Positions 38,052 through 48,786 of a DNA stretch of 64,000 nucleotides are shown one piece after another. The DNA lies in the NCBI GenBank assembly GCA_032433595.1, contig JASWJB010000195.1, forward strand, positions 18,899 to 82,898, given 5' to 3'. The DNA is from Conoideocrella luteorostrata. Lineage: Eukaryota > Ascomycota > Sordariomycetes > Hypocreales > Clavicipitaceae. How positions within the stretch are numbered: the stretch's first letter is position 1; each line of letters starts with the position of its first letter. The translations under genes were made by a program, and so were the position numbers. The notes under the pieces are model-generated. The model made no database searches and was not told where the DNA came from. It worked only from the letters and a program-made list of their open reading frames with translations.

Positions 38052-38726
38052 TTAGTGCTTCTTGGCCTCCTTCTGAGCCCTTTTCTCCGCGATCACTCTG
38101 TCAAACCTCCTGTAAGCCATGAATCCCTCAAAAAAGCAGCTGACCATCCACATGTACCACTGCCCGGACCACCTATCCACACCATGCTTCTGCAGCCTCG
38201 ACGCATCCAGGTAGAGTGGTTCGGCAGTGTGAATACCGATCACCGGAAGGATAAGAGCCTTGACTAGCCAACGGAAATTCTCAGGGCCACCAGGAAAGAC
38301 CTGCGTCAGTAGACTCCAAATCTCAGAGCCTGGAGTAACCCACGGCAGGCTGGCAACGCAGAGCATGTAGAATCCGACAAGGGCCATGACAGCAGCATCG
38401 GCGAAGCCAGGGCCGTGATATTTGGTCATGTAGATGTCACTTATGCCGAGATGCTTGCGGCAAAATGCGTCCATCTCGACCACTCGAGGACGCACGTCGT
38501 TCCAAGATTGCAAGGCAGGTTTGAAGTGGACGACGTAGTCGGCACCTCCTGCGCGGATACGCATTCCCTGGAGGGTTATGTCGCGGAGAGAAGCTCCTGT
38601 AGCTTGTTTCTGAGTGAGCCCACAGTAGTGACGGAGGTAGTGCGTCAGTTCTCGTGAGTGAGACTGGTTCATGTGGGACAGGATGCGGTCCCGAGCAGCC
38701 TCGTCACTTGCAGCATTGGCAGCCAT
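38052..38726 (-). CDS. DUF2470 domain membrane protein
   Basis: Intronless, 224 aa. Residues about 8-90 form a DUF2470 domain (the domain also found in HugZ-type heme-utilisation proteins): an N-terminal helix ARDRILSHMNQSHSRELTHY followed by a beta-rich segment. The rest contains three to four hydrophobic segments (AAVMALVGFYMLCVASLPWV; WLVKALILPVIGIHTAEPLY; WYMWMVSCFFEGFMAY), so it is probably an integral membrane protein. Function of fungal members is unknown to me. It is transcribed divergently from the RNA polymerase gene with 1.2 kb between. Confidence 0.85.
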   Translation of the reverse strand: MAANAASDEAARDRILSHMNQSHSRELTHYLRHYCGLTQKQATGASLRDITLQGMRIRAGGADYVVHFKPALQSWNDVRPRVVEMDAFCRKHLGISDIYMTKYHGPGFADAAVMALVGFYMLCVASLPWVTPGSEIWSLLTQVFPGGPENFRWLVKALILPVIGIHTAEPLYLDASRLQKHGVDRWSGQWYMWMVSCFFEGFMAYRRFDRVIAEKRAQKEAKKH

Positions 38727-39918
38727 GATGGCTCTATTTTATTTTAGGATTGGTTTTCTTTTTGGAAGGGGGGAAAAAGATTTTGAGATGTGAAAGATTT
38801 GTCGTCGCCGTTGAGCACAATGTGTACAAGAATTGGGACGAAGATATGGAGTTAATAGTTTGTTGTGGATGGGCCTCAAAGATTTATGAAGTTTCATCGG
38901 CGGCCTTGATACTCGTCACTCGCCATGACAACCGAGGGACTACAGGTGAACAAAAGCGATATTTCTCTCACAGGACTGGCTGCAAGGTGGGTCAGCTGGT
39001 GAACGGAGTACTGGCTGACGAAACAAGGTACGAGGCACGGGTCATTGTGTAACGCCGATGCCGATGCCATAGCAGAGCATGGTACTCCGTAGAATAGGTT
39101 GACAAGTTTAATAATATATTGAGGTGGGTCGGCAGAATCTAGTACTCCGTACAATGCGGGGTATTCCGTACGTAGCCAAGGGGTACGGATAACTCCGTTC
39201 AGTACTGTAACTTGGCCACGGAGTGGTTCAACAAGTTCTTGATAAGGCTCGCCCATTGACGAGGGTTATTACTCTGCACTAGTAGGTATGTTCTGCGCCG
39301 TAGGGAGTACTAATAAAGAGGCATAAACAGGATGCAATGGCTTTTCTGGGGCGTGGCTGGCAGACGAGCACTGCTACTGGTAGCCGCCAAGCGGGGCAGG
39401 AATGCTCAAGTGCTCTGTATCGGGACTCCACACAGGTCATACAGTGCCTTGGACGCCACCTCCCACATGCTGAAAGCGCAGTACAGTATTGTGTAGAGTA
39501 TTCCGTACTGTTGCCCAGTATGCATGTATGTCCAACCAGAGATACACTGGCTTTCCCACATTACACCAAGTACTCCATACTCTGTCGCACAATAAATAGT
39601 ACTGAATCGACGCCAACCGACAAGATAAAGCGGGGGGAGTCATTGACATGATCGGTATGGAGTACTCATAGGCTGAAGCTGGGCGGCCGCCCAGTCCCAG
39701 ATCTGTCAAATGGTTGGTCGACGAGGCACACCTGCTCTACTCATTCTTTGTTGGGCTCTGCCTTTTTGGCATTGACGTTGTCCATCCCATTATATTCTAC
39801 TCGAGGCTTTATAACCACCGACTGGTGTTGTTGCTGTTGCAATAAGCCTTAGACTTGGGCCTCGTATCAAGACTTCGATGCAATCGGCACCAACCTCCAA
39901 CCTTGCGTGTAGAGAACC
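38727..39918. other. Divergent promoter region with a cluster of TACTCCGTA-type motifs
   Basis: 1.2 kb between the DUF2470 gene and the RdRP gene. It contains TACTCCGTA at 39083-39091 and 39143-39151, TATTCCGTA at 39162-39170 and 39499-39507, and several close variants at 39183-39197, 39299-39309, 39570-39580 and 39656-39664. This is by far the densest occurrence of the motif in the window. No coding content. Confidence 0.65.
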
Positions 39919-42900
39919 ATGGAAGTCTTTCTGAAAAACGTCCCCTTTGCTCTGACAGACGAGAGCCTTCGAAAGGAGCTCAAGCCATTCATGAATGCCC
40001 TCGGGGTTCTTGATTGGACAGTCGATAAACCTAAGCGGAAGAATATTGCCTGGCTTACATTCCTTCTCAAAGCAGATGGTGACCGGTTCCTCAACAAGCA
40101 TGGCAAGATCAACATCTCACAAAACTCCAGCATCTTAGCCGCCGCTGCGCGACTATCCTTGGATAATCATGCTCAACATAAGGCGCGACTGCACATCCTG
40201 TCAACCCCGATATATGCAGACAGGAGCCGACGCGACGCCAAGCCCCTGACTCTAAGCCAACTACGACACGACCAGGAAGAGCGGCAGAAGGCGCCGCAGC
40301 AGGGCCGTCGAGCCCCGGCCATTTCATGCACTATCAGGGAAGTCCGCTGTGGTAAACTGATCTTCGCGCCGCCAACAATGGGACTGAAGTTCATACAGCA
40401 GACGTATTGCCCTGTTGCGGGTTGCGCCAAGTTTGGCCGGCAATACCTGATGGTAACTTTAGGGGAAAACAGCCGTATGGACGTACCTTACAAAACCATC
40501 CAGGAACTCGTCGTCAATCATGAGTCGCAGAATATGACGCTTGTATTGGAAGAGCCACCTAGGTTTTACTCCAAAATGTCATCTGTCTACGGCAATAACG
40601 GCAAGTGGGAACGGCAAACGAGCTGTCCGGTGTTCAATGATCATATTAAATACGTAGCTCACTGCCTGGTTTACCAACTGATACCTGCTGGCAACCTTAG
40701 GTCAATAGTTCACGGTCTCAAAGTCCAGGACATTCTGTCCATCAGCCAGCAGAGCATACCGTTTTCATCTTCTCCAATACCCGCCCTGGAGGACTACACC
40801 ACTAGCATGAATGCATTCGAAGGGAGGATGCAGAGCTTCGAGACGGCGAGGAACTGTGCAGTCCCATTTCCGATTCTTTTCCAGGTCCAGGCACTGGTTT
40901 GGAACAACTACCTGCATCCCTCTGGTGGGCTTCGCATGCTTGGGATCATTGAGCGTTGGGCCGTAGAAAATAGCCGCTTAGGCAAAATAATCCCGTTCAA
41001 GACCGACACAATGAAGCGACTCTTTCCCAAAATTCCCTATCCTGTTCCGGGTACAGACGTGACAGAGGTCGATCCAGAGCTCCTAATGGAAAAAGTGATG
41101 AGGAGCGAGCTTGATCTTCGAAGCCAGGATCCGTTCAGGTCCGGGGTACATGGCCAGAGCTTGCCGCAGCATCAAACATGGGTCCTCAAAGCCGTGGTAA
41201 CGCCAACACGCATCGTGCTTCTGGGACCTGATGCTGAAAGCAAGAACAGGGTCTTACGAATGTTCCGAAACCATGGTGACCATTTTCTTCGGGTTTCCTT
41301 TGGTGACGAAGGAGGACAAGACCTGTCATTCAACCCAAAGGTCCTCAATGATGCTGTTTATGAGCGGTATCGCAAAGTGCTGAAAGAAGGAATCCGCATT
41401 GCTGGCAGGCATTTCTCTTTTCTGGGATTCTCTCACTCTTCGCTACGGGCGCACTCGACCTGGTTCCTCGCTCCATTCATTGATGAAGACTTTCGACGTC
41501 AGGATCACGGAACTATCCTCAAAACTTTGGGTGACTTCAGTGACATACGCATCCCAGCCAAATGTGCAGCTCGAATCGGGCAAGCATTCTCCGAAACCCC
41601 ATATACCGTAGACTTATCCAGGTCTGGCATCAGCGTCCGCTCCATTCCGGATGTAAAGTCGGCGGATGGAGAGCGTGTCTTCAGTGATGGCGTAGGCACA
41701 ATATCCACGGAAGCGATGGAAGAATTCTGGAAAGTGCTGCCCATGCGATCCACGACCCCGACATGCTTCCAGATCCGCTGGGGTGGAGTTAAAGGCATGC
41801 TCGCGCTTGACCCGAGGTTGCGAGGCAAGGTCATCTGCGTGCGGAAGGAGTCGATGATGAAGTTTCCTAGCCATGACTTGGGCGAGCTCGGCATCTGTGA
41901 TGTGTCTGCGAGACCGTTGCGGCTAGTCCTTAATCGTCCGGTTATCAAGATTTTGGAGGATATGGGAACCAGCTCCGAGTGGTTTCTGGCACTGCAGGGA
42001 GAAGCGCTTAATTATCTGAGGGATGTCACAGCCACGGCTGTCAACACGAGCGTCTTCTTGAAGCAGCAAAATATCGGCAGCACCATACGTTTCCCATCAT
42101 TCATCAAACAATTGGACATGATGGGTATCGACTACCGCCGCGATAAATTCCTCAAGTCTGTCGTTGAGCATGCTGTACTGCGCGATCTGCGGCTGCTGAA
42201 GCATAAAGCTCGGATACCAGTCAGCAAGGGACTGACCCTGTTTGGCATCATGGACGAGACCGGATTTCTCGACGAAAACCAAGTCTTCATCACATATGAC
42301 AAAGTAAACTCCAAGAGCGGTGCGCCTATGGATACGACCTTGAGGGATGGGCCCGTTCTTGTCACCCGATCCCCCGCTCTACACCCCGGCGATATTCAGT
42401 TTGTGACGATGGTGTCGCCTGACGCAGGCCATCCCCTAAGGCGCCTTCGAAACTGCATCGTCTTTAGTCAAAGGGGCTCTCGAGATCTTCCTAGCCAGTT
42501 GGGCGGCGGAGATCTCGATGGAGATATGTTCAATGTCATTTGGGATCCTAGGGCTCGTCCTAACAAAACATTCAAACCCGCTGACTACCCACGCGTGGCT
42601 CCTATACCCTTGAACAGGCCAGTTACCAGTGACGATATCGCAGACTTCTTCATCAACTTTATGGCCTCGGACATCTTGGGACTGATTGCAATGAGACACC
42701 AAGCTATCGCTGATATTCAACAGGAAGGGACCAGAGATGCCGATTGCATCAAGTTGGCCGGGATGCATTCCGCTGCGGTGGATTACTCTAAAACTGGTAT
42801 TGCGGTTAATTGGTCCGACATGCCGAGGGCGCCGCGGTCAAAACCTGATTTGTGAGTACGATTTCTTTTGTTATGATTGACCTATGACATAGATAAAATT

Positions 42901-43749
42901 TGACTCTATGTGTGAAAAGCCTTTCCCCCGCGCCTCCCGTAAACGTCTATGACCTTGGACAGCTCGGCCACATTGCGGATGATGCAATGGACGACGACGA
43001 TGAAGGCGAGGATGGCATGGGGAAAATCAAGATCAGATATCACCGATCTGAAAAAATATTGGGTCGCCTTTACCGCGACATCAACGAAGAGAAGATTTGG
43101 AACGAACACATCCACAGAACAGTTTCCATGAACGGTCCCTCGGTCTGGGACCAGCTGAAGGGTATATTTCGGGCTGAGCTGGAGTCGTACGGTATAAGAA
43201 TAGACACCAGCCGCCATTTACAGCAAGCCTGGAAGATCCGCAACCTGTTGGTTAACCCTGATTTTGTAGACTAACTCAAGTGTATGCACCTTAGACTAAC
43301 AACAGAACAGTTACGAAGACTCGGTTGTCGATAGTATGTGGCACTTTTCCGAGAATCCAAGAAGTCACATCACGGAAGTAGAAGCTTTTTGCGGGACCAT
43401 CTTAAATAGGAGGGGAACGCAAACGCGGCAGCAGCGCGACGCGTCTATTCGGCTGAAAGATGCGATGGACAGGGACATGGCATGGATTTCTAAGCTCATC
43501 CGCCATCGGTCCGATGATTCGGGCAAAGATGTAGATGACGTCGAGTATACAAGCGGCACTGATGATGATGCCGACGAGAGTGGCCATGACGCGATCCAAC
43601 TCTCTTGGGTGTGCTTTTTGATTGGCTGCAGCAAGAGCACAGACAAAGCAAATGCAGTGTATCAACTCAAAAGCTTCCGGATAATTGCGGCGGCTTGCTT
43701 GCTCAAGGAGATCAACTGTCTGAAGACAAGAGTTGCTGGCAATGCATAA
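39919..43749 (+). CDS. RNA-dependent RNA polymerase of the RNA-silencing family (QDE-1/SAD-1/Rdp1 type)
   Basis: Converts single-stranded transcripts into double-stranded RNA for Dicer. Exons 39919-42851, 42920 to about 43250 (or 43265), and 43306-43749; the protein is 1235 or 1240 aa depending on which second donor is used (GTTAAC gives a 52-bp intron, GTAGAC a 40-bp one). The N-terminus (MEVFLKNVPFALTDESLRKE) is an RRM-like module seen in several fungal RdRPs. The catalytic loop DLDGD is at residues 865-869 within SQLGGGDLDGDMFNVIWD, with all three aspartates intact. The first splice joins KPDF to LSPAPPVNVYDLGQL in phase. No nonsense codon, so it appears functional. It is the last well-preserved large gene before the repeat zone. 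Subtype is not resolved. Confidence 0.95.
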
Positions 43750-44457
43750 ATGGTATAATTTGGCATATTGATGAAGTTCTTGTATCAGTGTCTGTAAGAC
43801 CTAGCTAACGGCGAGGTGTTTGGTAGACAACGTAGTTGTAGCTTGCGCGTTTTGACATGTCGAACTAGACATATACAGTCAGTGACCCTCTATCAAGCCC
43901 ACAAAAAGGCTGATATATGAAACATTTATGAAGCCAGTTATATTATTAGAATCAAAACCAGAGACAGTTGGATTCTGATCAATACAATGTTACCATTTGC
44001 GAATAGCTTCGTTCTGCGTTTCTGAACCGAACCCTGCTGACAGCCTGACTCACGGCGCCCGCCAGAGGCATGTCCGTTGCTGTAAAAATGAATGATTCGT
44101 CGTTGTTCTCCGGCACGTTATAGCCAGCATTCCCTATTGCAAAGCCACGAATTAAGACAAGTCCACGGGAGACAAAAAAAAAATCTGAGCCCAAATTAAA
44201 TAGATTACATTTCACTGTAGTATATTTAGTCTTATGATACGTAGTAGGCGTTAGAAAGGCAAAGCAGGTATTAGGTCCAGCCAAAAGCGCTTACGTGAAC
44301 CAAAGCCTCTTTATAGAAGTATTACGAGGGTATTTTGTCAGGAAGAAAAGAACACGCCAAGCCCAGAGGACCTTATGATACTGTTCTATGTCAATTGATT
44401 AAATGATCTGTCAGAACCCAAGTCGTGACATGCGGACTTTCCATGTTGTTGTGTTAG
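43750..44457. other. Transition zone from genes to repeats
   Basis: 3' flank of the RdRP gene then AT-rich sequence. A 101-codon open frame on the minus strand (43979-44284) has protein-like stretches (GLVLIRGFAIGNAGYN) but no family I recognise; it may be a gene remnant. Confidence 0.45.
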
Positions 44458-44660
44458 TGTAGGAAGCACAGGGCTTCGGGTGACGAGGGTATCGATACCG
44501 GAAGGTGAAGCAAAACAGTGTGCAAAACAATTCAATTCATTCGTGACTATCTAAGAGAGAAGAAGAAGAGGAAGGGGAATGCCCCCGAGCGCGCCGTAAA
44601 AAGGAGGCGCGCTAGGTGGCTACGTGATATATCTACGTGCCTTGATGGGATATTTAAATA
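44458..44660. repeat. Solo LTR, copy 1 of the TGTAG(G/A)AAGCAC family
   Basis: 203 bp starting TGTAGGAAGCACAGGGC and ending TTTAAATA (a C-to-T mutated CA end). Flanked by a perfect 5-bp target duplication GTTAG at 44453-44457 and 44661-44665. Clearly alignable over its length with 46600-46797, including the shared block AACAATTCAATTCATTCGTG. No internal element sequence, so it is a solo LTR. Confidence 0.88.
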
Positions 44661-44743
44661 GTTAGCTTCGATGTTTTAAAATTAATTTTATAGTTAATTA
44701 ATTTTATCTAAGTACCTTTAAGTCACATAAGAGTTAATCTTTT

Positions 44744-44937
44744 TTAAATAGAAACAATGACCCCTTGTGACTTGAGGCTATTGACTTGAACTTTAAGGTC
44801 TTTGAATTCGGTCTCAATATGTTCCATGCGAGAGTTAAGATGCTTATCGCGACTGTGAAGGCTTTTGAATCCAAGCATATATCTAGACTCAAGATTCGCA
44901 ACACGATAGTCGAGATTCGCAATCTGAGATTAAATCG
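44744..44937 (-). pseudogene. Coiled-coil ORF remnant, copy 1 (related to 51501-51779)
   Basis: On the minus strand the frame reads heptads such as QIANLDYRVANLESRYML, then GFKSLHSRDKHLNSRMEHIE, ending at a TAA at 44746-44744. The d/a positions carry Leu, Val and Ile, a textbook coiled coil. An in-frame TAA interrupts the 5' end and no start codon is visible. The VANLESR-x-x-LGFKS segment is shared with the second copy. Family unknown to me; probably part of a dispersed element. Confidence 0.65.
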
Positions 44938-45390
44938 TCTGTGTCACGACTTAGGGAACTAGTAAAGCAGAGTGATAGACAAGACTTCCGAAGTATTTAT
45001 AGCTTCTTAGCAACAAGGTAGCACTATATTATAAACAGTCTTAATCTCTAGCCTCCTAATAATCTAATCTCCTCCCTCCCTACTTATGCTTTAAGAAAAG
45101 TTAATGAGAATAAAGATTACCCCTTTAATAAGGACTTATAAATACTTGATTATAAGAAGTTAATTACAGAGCAGATATCCACGGCTATTATTGAGAGGCT
45201 AAGCATAAATGCGCTTATTAACGGTACTATAGATATTAGATACTTCCTTTTTCCCTATAGTATAGAGTATTAGGACAAGGTTATCCGAAAAAACAAGCCT
45301 TTTGCCGCCAATAGAGGCAGGCATACCCTACCAGGTGCGTTGGCATAACAAAGCCCTACGCATCCGCAGCCCTAATACTAACTGGACTTA
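44938..45390. other. AT-rich, RIP-like sequence
   Basis: TpA-rich sequence with stops in all frames; short protein-like stretches suggest a degraded gene or transposon. It ends with a good branch site and acceptor (TACTAACTGGACTTAG) at 45377-45391 leading into the Myb-like frame. Confidence 0.5.
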
Positions 45391-45783
45391 GTGAGGCAAT
45401 GGATTGCTGATCTCGACAACAAGCCGTTAATGACAGAGGATGAGATTCAACATTGGCTCACCAAAGTCAGAGAGTATGGCTTCACTGAAGCTACATATGA
45501 ATTTATAGATGCCTTCAATTATCAGGCCGTGAAAATTGAGGACACAGACGGAAGGTTGGTTGAGTTTTACATGACTCTTCGATGAGACTCAACCGGCGGC
45601 GTGAGGCGAAGACCTATCACCAAGGCAAGATTCACGGATGAGGAGGATGAGCTTCTTCTAGAATTGAAAAAGCGTGAGCTGTCGTGGGCAGACGTACACG
45701 AGAAATTCAGTAACAAGGTTACAGGGCGTTCAAAAGGGACTCTTTGGGTTCGTTACAGCACAAAATTGAGGTGCCGAGAGTGA
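45391..45783 (+). pseudogene. Myb/SANT-like protein gene interrupted by one TGA codon
   Basis: One frame runs from the acceptor at 45390 to a stop at 45781-45783. The C-terminal part is a Myb-like DNA-binding motif: RFTDEEDELLLELKKRE, a second helix WADVHEKF, and a third helix GRSKGTLWVRYSTKL, typical of small Aspergillus-type proteins. A single TGA at 45583-45585 splits it; CGA to TGA is a RIP-type C-to-T change. No ATG in frame at the left, consistent with an upstream exon that has been degraded. Alternative: two short real exons flanking an unrecognised intron, but no consensus splice sites surround the TGA. Confidence 0.6.
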
Positions 45784-46378
45784 CCCTGGAGGTGTTGCGT
45801 GAACAATTAGATCCAGGCTCGTGTAAGAAGTAAATTTTCAAATTTTTCTTGTCTTGTTTTGTGCTTGAAAGATTTGCTACGGTCAGGCTTTAGACCTATG
45901 ATAATTTAGATACGTTTACTGAACCTTTAGGCATGATCGAGCAGTTTATACATCTTTTCCAAGAGCCTGCAAGTTGTTGAACCTCTAAGAGCAATACAGA
46001 TGCTTAAAAATGAATTGAAGACATAGATTAAGGCGAGATATTTTATATGTGGCGTGGACTAAAACTCGCACGTGACCACTCCGTATCAAGCTTCACGCAG
46101 TCATCGGCGTTAATAGCGGCACAGTGCGAAGGGTCCTGTTTCTAGGAATTGGCTATGATTGGTGTAAGGAGGTTTACAAGTTTTTCTTTCCATACCTTTC
46201 TGGATTCTCAGCCTCAGGTTCTAACATCATACGATCAAGATTCTTCCCGTCGCCCCATAATTTCCACCTCCCTTTGATAGTATTAATTTCGCTGTAAGAG
46301 TGGCAAGAACTTGAGCTATAGTAAAATGGTTTTCACAGCATACTCCCATTACTCATGTACACCATTTGTGAAGATAAT
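45784..46378. other. AT-rich spacer left of two adjacent solo LTRs
   Basis: No supported ORF. Contains CACTCCGTA at 46077-46085. TSD ATAAT occupies 46374-46378. Confidence 0.5.
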
Positions 46379-46586
46379 TGTTGGAATCCTGCCGCCAAGC
46401 ACACAACAAGAGCACGGAGCGAGTCACCTGGTCACCTTTCGGCCACCCTATTTATACGAGCATCTTGAGCCTCGTATCCTGACTTGCTTTTTCCCCTCTT
46501 AGACAGACAGAGATTATTATTGAATATATTGTATTTTGATGCATTTGATCTAGATCAACTTGCACAGCACCCCTGTGCAACCCACA
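46379..46586. repeat. Solo LTR of a second family (TGTTGGAATCC...CCCACA)
   Basis: 208 bp with TG...CA ends, flanked by perfect 5-bp duplications ATAAT at 46374-46378 and 46587-46591. It contains a TATA-like TATTTATACG at about 46449. The TGTTGGAA start is typical of Copia-type LTRs, but the superfamily cannot be fixed without internal sequence. No second copy in the window. Confidence 0.82.
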
Positions 46587-46599
46587 ATAATTCCATAAT

Positions 46600-46797
46600 T
46601 GTAGAAAGCACGGGGGCTTCGAGTAGCTGGTACCAGAAGGAGAAGCAAAACAATAAGCAAAACAATTCAATTCATTCGTGATTATCTAAGAGAGAAGAAG
46701 AAGGGAAAGAGGAATGCCCCTGAGCGCGTCATATAAAAGAAGCGCGCTGGTGTGGCCACGTGACCTTGTATGCGTGCCTTGACGGGATATTCCGACA
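46600..46797. repeat. Solo LTR, copy 2 of the TGTAG(G/A)AAGCAC family
   Basis: 198 bp starting TGTAGAAAGCACGGGGGC and ending GATATTCCGACA. Flanked by ATAAT at 46595-46599 and 46798-46802. Same orientation as the copy at 44458-44660 and less mutated (its CA end is intact). It lies only 13 bases from the neighbouring solo LTR and has the same TSD sequence. Confidence 0.9.
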
Positions 46798-46921
46798 ATA
46801 ATACCAAAATGTAAGGTATTATCTAAGCAGCCACTATGCGAAACAATAGCCACCTAAATGGCAAAGCAGAAGTCCATAGCCCAGTCTCTGCCCTAATAAT
46901 TCGTAAAGCACACGGTCTGGT

Positions 46922-47248
46922 CTACCTCCTCCATGCACCTGTGGCGTTCAATCCAAATTTACTCCAGAAGCTACCCCCCTTCCCATGTTGCCTCGTCGCT
47001 TCGTCCATCTCGGCCTTGAGCACTGGATTGATCCCTTTTCGACGCATCTTTTGTTGCTCTTCTGGCGAAATTTTGTGCACTGGATGATCTGGCGGCGTTT
47101 TTGCTGGATCTGATTCTTGTTTGTCGTCAGACGACGGTGTTATACCCCATCGGTATGCTGCCTCCGCCTGCAAGCGCTCGTCTTTCGTTACGGGAGATGA
47201 TACGCTGCTGTGCTTGGCGGAAGGCTGATTTTTCTTGGAGTGGTTCAT
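46922..47248 (-). CDS. Small conserved-looking hypothetical protein, 108 aa
   Basis: Intact intronless frame starting MNHSKKNQPSAKHSS and ending GSFWSKFGLNATGAWRR. Hydrophilic, Lys/Ser/Pro-rich, no signal peptide or membrane segment. The C-terminal Gly/Trp/Phe motif looks like a conserved short motif of fungal hypothetical proteins, but I cannot name a family. Its GC content is higher than the flanking repeats, and no stop is present despite the RIP-affected surroundings, which argues that it is under selection. Confidence 0.6.
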   Translation of the reverse strand: MNHSKKNQPSAKHSSVSSPVTKDERLQAEAAYRWGITPSSDDKQESDPAKTPPDHPVHKISPEEQQKMRRKGINPVLKAEMDEATRQHGKGGSFWSKFGLNATGAWRR

Positions 47249-48287
47249 GCTTTGTGATCTTAGAGAAAAGGGACAGGTATGAAATACTGGTCAATTGTAT
47301 GCAAGATCTCAGTGACGTCCTGTTTGAGGGGACGAAGCCAGATTATAATGCCAGCGTTGCACGTCACAAGTAGACTCATATGCAAACTCGTCCTCGGATT
47401 ACTGCATCAAGCTAGAGGCTGAGCGGTGCAGAACCAACAGGAAATTATTTCGAAAATGACTGAGCGTTCTTGTAATTTGGTCAGAGCAGTGGTATGCCAT
47501 GAATCGATAATGACATCATAAAGGATGCAGAACCGAGCATTGCCCCGCTTCTGGTTAACCAGATCGAGCACATCGAGTAAGACTGGACGACCAACACAAG
47601 ATGCTAATTGCGCCATACCCACTTTTTGGTGAAACGTGATGTTGGATCTTCACGCACTCTTGGTAAATAGCAACTTTGCAAGGGGCTGGATCACGGAAGT
47701 TCACTGCCGTGGATCCTGAGAATACTCCTACTGAGAAAAGATGTGAAGATTATGGAACTAACACGACCACTATTGGCTGGTGTCCTTCTTCAGACTTGTA
47801 CTACGCCTCAAATCTCGAGTTTGATGCGGTACTTATTCGAGAATCTGTGCAAGATCGTGGGGAAGAGCTTCCCTAAGTCACCAAGATGCTTCATCATGGT
47901 CACCTGCGACGCGTTCTTTCTTTCAAGCACACCAACACGCATTTACTGACTCGAGATCAACCGGCAGAATTATGAATCCCGATGTAACATTGCTGGAGAA
48001 CCTGACATCATATTTATGGAGGCTTAATCTGTGTTGGTAGACTAGACTCGGCCATTTCCATTATAGGATGTCAACACAAAAAGAACATGCTCTAATTGCG
48101 CAGCAATTATTGTATATTATAACCTGTGACATAGGAAGAGTGAGGTGTCAGCTGTCAGACACAAACACTGACTAGGAGACTTGGGCAAACTGACCATTAG
48201 CCGACATCTTAAATCTACATGGCAAACGAAGCGTTCGACCATAGTTCCCGCCCTGACGAGTCCATTCCTGCCGAAGTATTGGCAAAG

Positions 48288-48428
48288 AGCACCCAGCAGT
48301 ACGCTGACCAACATTGGACCCGGTGTTTACGTTTCGTTCCATTAGGATCCGATCAATTGATAAGGGACACCCAACAGTACGCTGACCAACGCTGATTTCG
48401 TGTTACATTTGGTTCTATTATGATCTTG
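48288..48428. repeat. Imperfect direct repeat, two units about 78 bp apart
   Basis: Both units share CAGTACGCTGACCAAC (first letters vary) followed by CGTGTTT/CGTGTTA and TCGTTCCATTAGGATC-like ends. Most differences are transitions (G/A, C/T), as expected from RIP-like mutation of a duplicated segment. Confidence 0.65.
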
Positions 48429-48633
48429 GCAGTGGTCAGCATGAGCTAGATTTAGTAAGGTAGAGTGAAATCACAAGCGCTATGGCGCTGTTGGCTCTGC
48501 CGAAGATACATTGCATGAAAGAGATCTTTCGATCTGTTTCTGCTGGCTCCAAAAGCATCTATACCAGTATTCTCGGTGCAAACTGTTTGATTCTGCAAAC
48601 CACAGACGGGAAAGATCCTGCAACTCTCAAAAG

Positions 48634-48641
48634 TATAAATA
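48634..48641 (+). promoter_or_regulatory. TATA box of the secreted-protein gene
   Basis: TATAAATA, 146 bases upstream of the ATG at 48787, followed by an A/C-rich leader; a plausible core promoter for a strongly regulated secreted-protein gene. Confidence 0.5.
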
Positions 48642-48786
48642 GGGAAATAGGATACTACATTTCCGCCTCATCTAAAACGCACTCTCTTATCTCATTCACC
48701 ACACGAGGAAATTTTTGTACCTCAATATAACCCTTCAACATTATTTGATCTCACATAACTTGTTCATTGATTCGTCACCCTGCAAA

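Larger units (their letters stand above)
47249..48786. other. 1.5 kb spacer with gene remnants and a direct repeat
   Basis: Short open frames at 47407-47622 (-) and 47676-47949 (+) have protein-like composition but no recognisable family and no start/splice support. An imperfect direct repeat of about 63 bp occurs at about 48288-48350 and 48366-48428. The right end holds the promoter of the secreted-protein gene. Confidence 0.5.
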
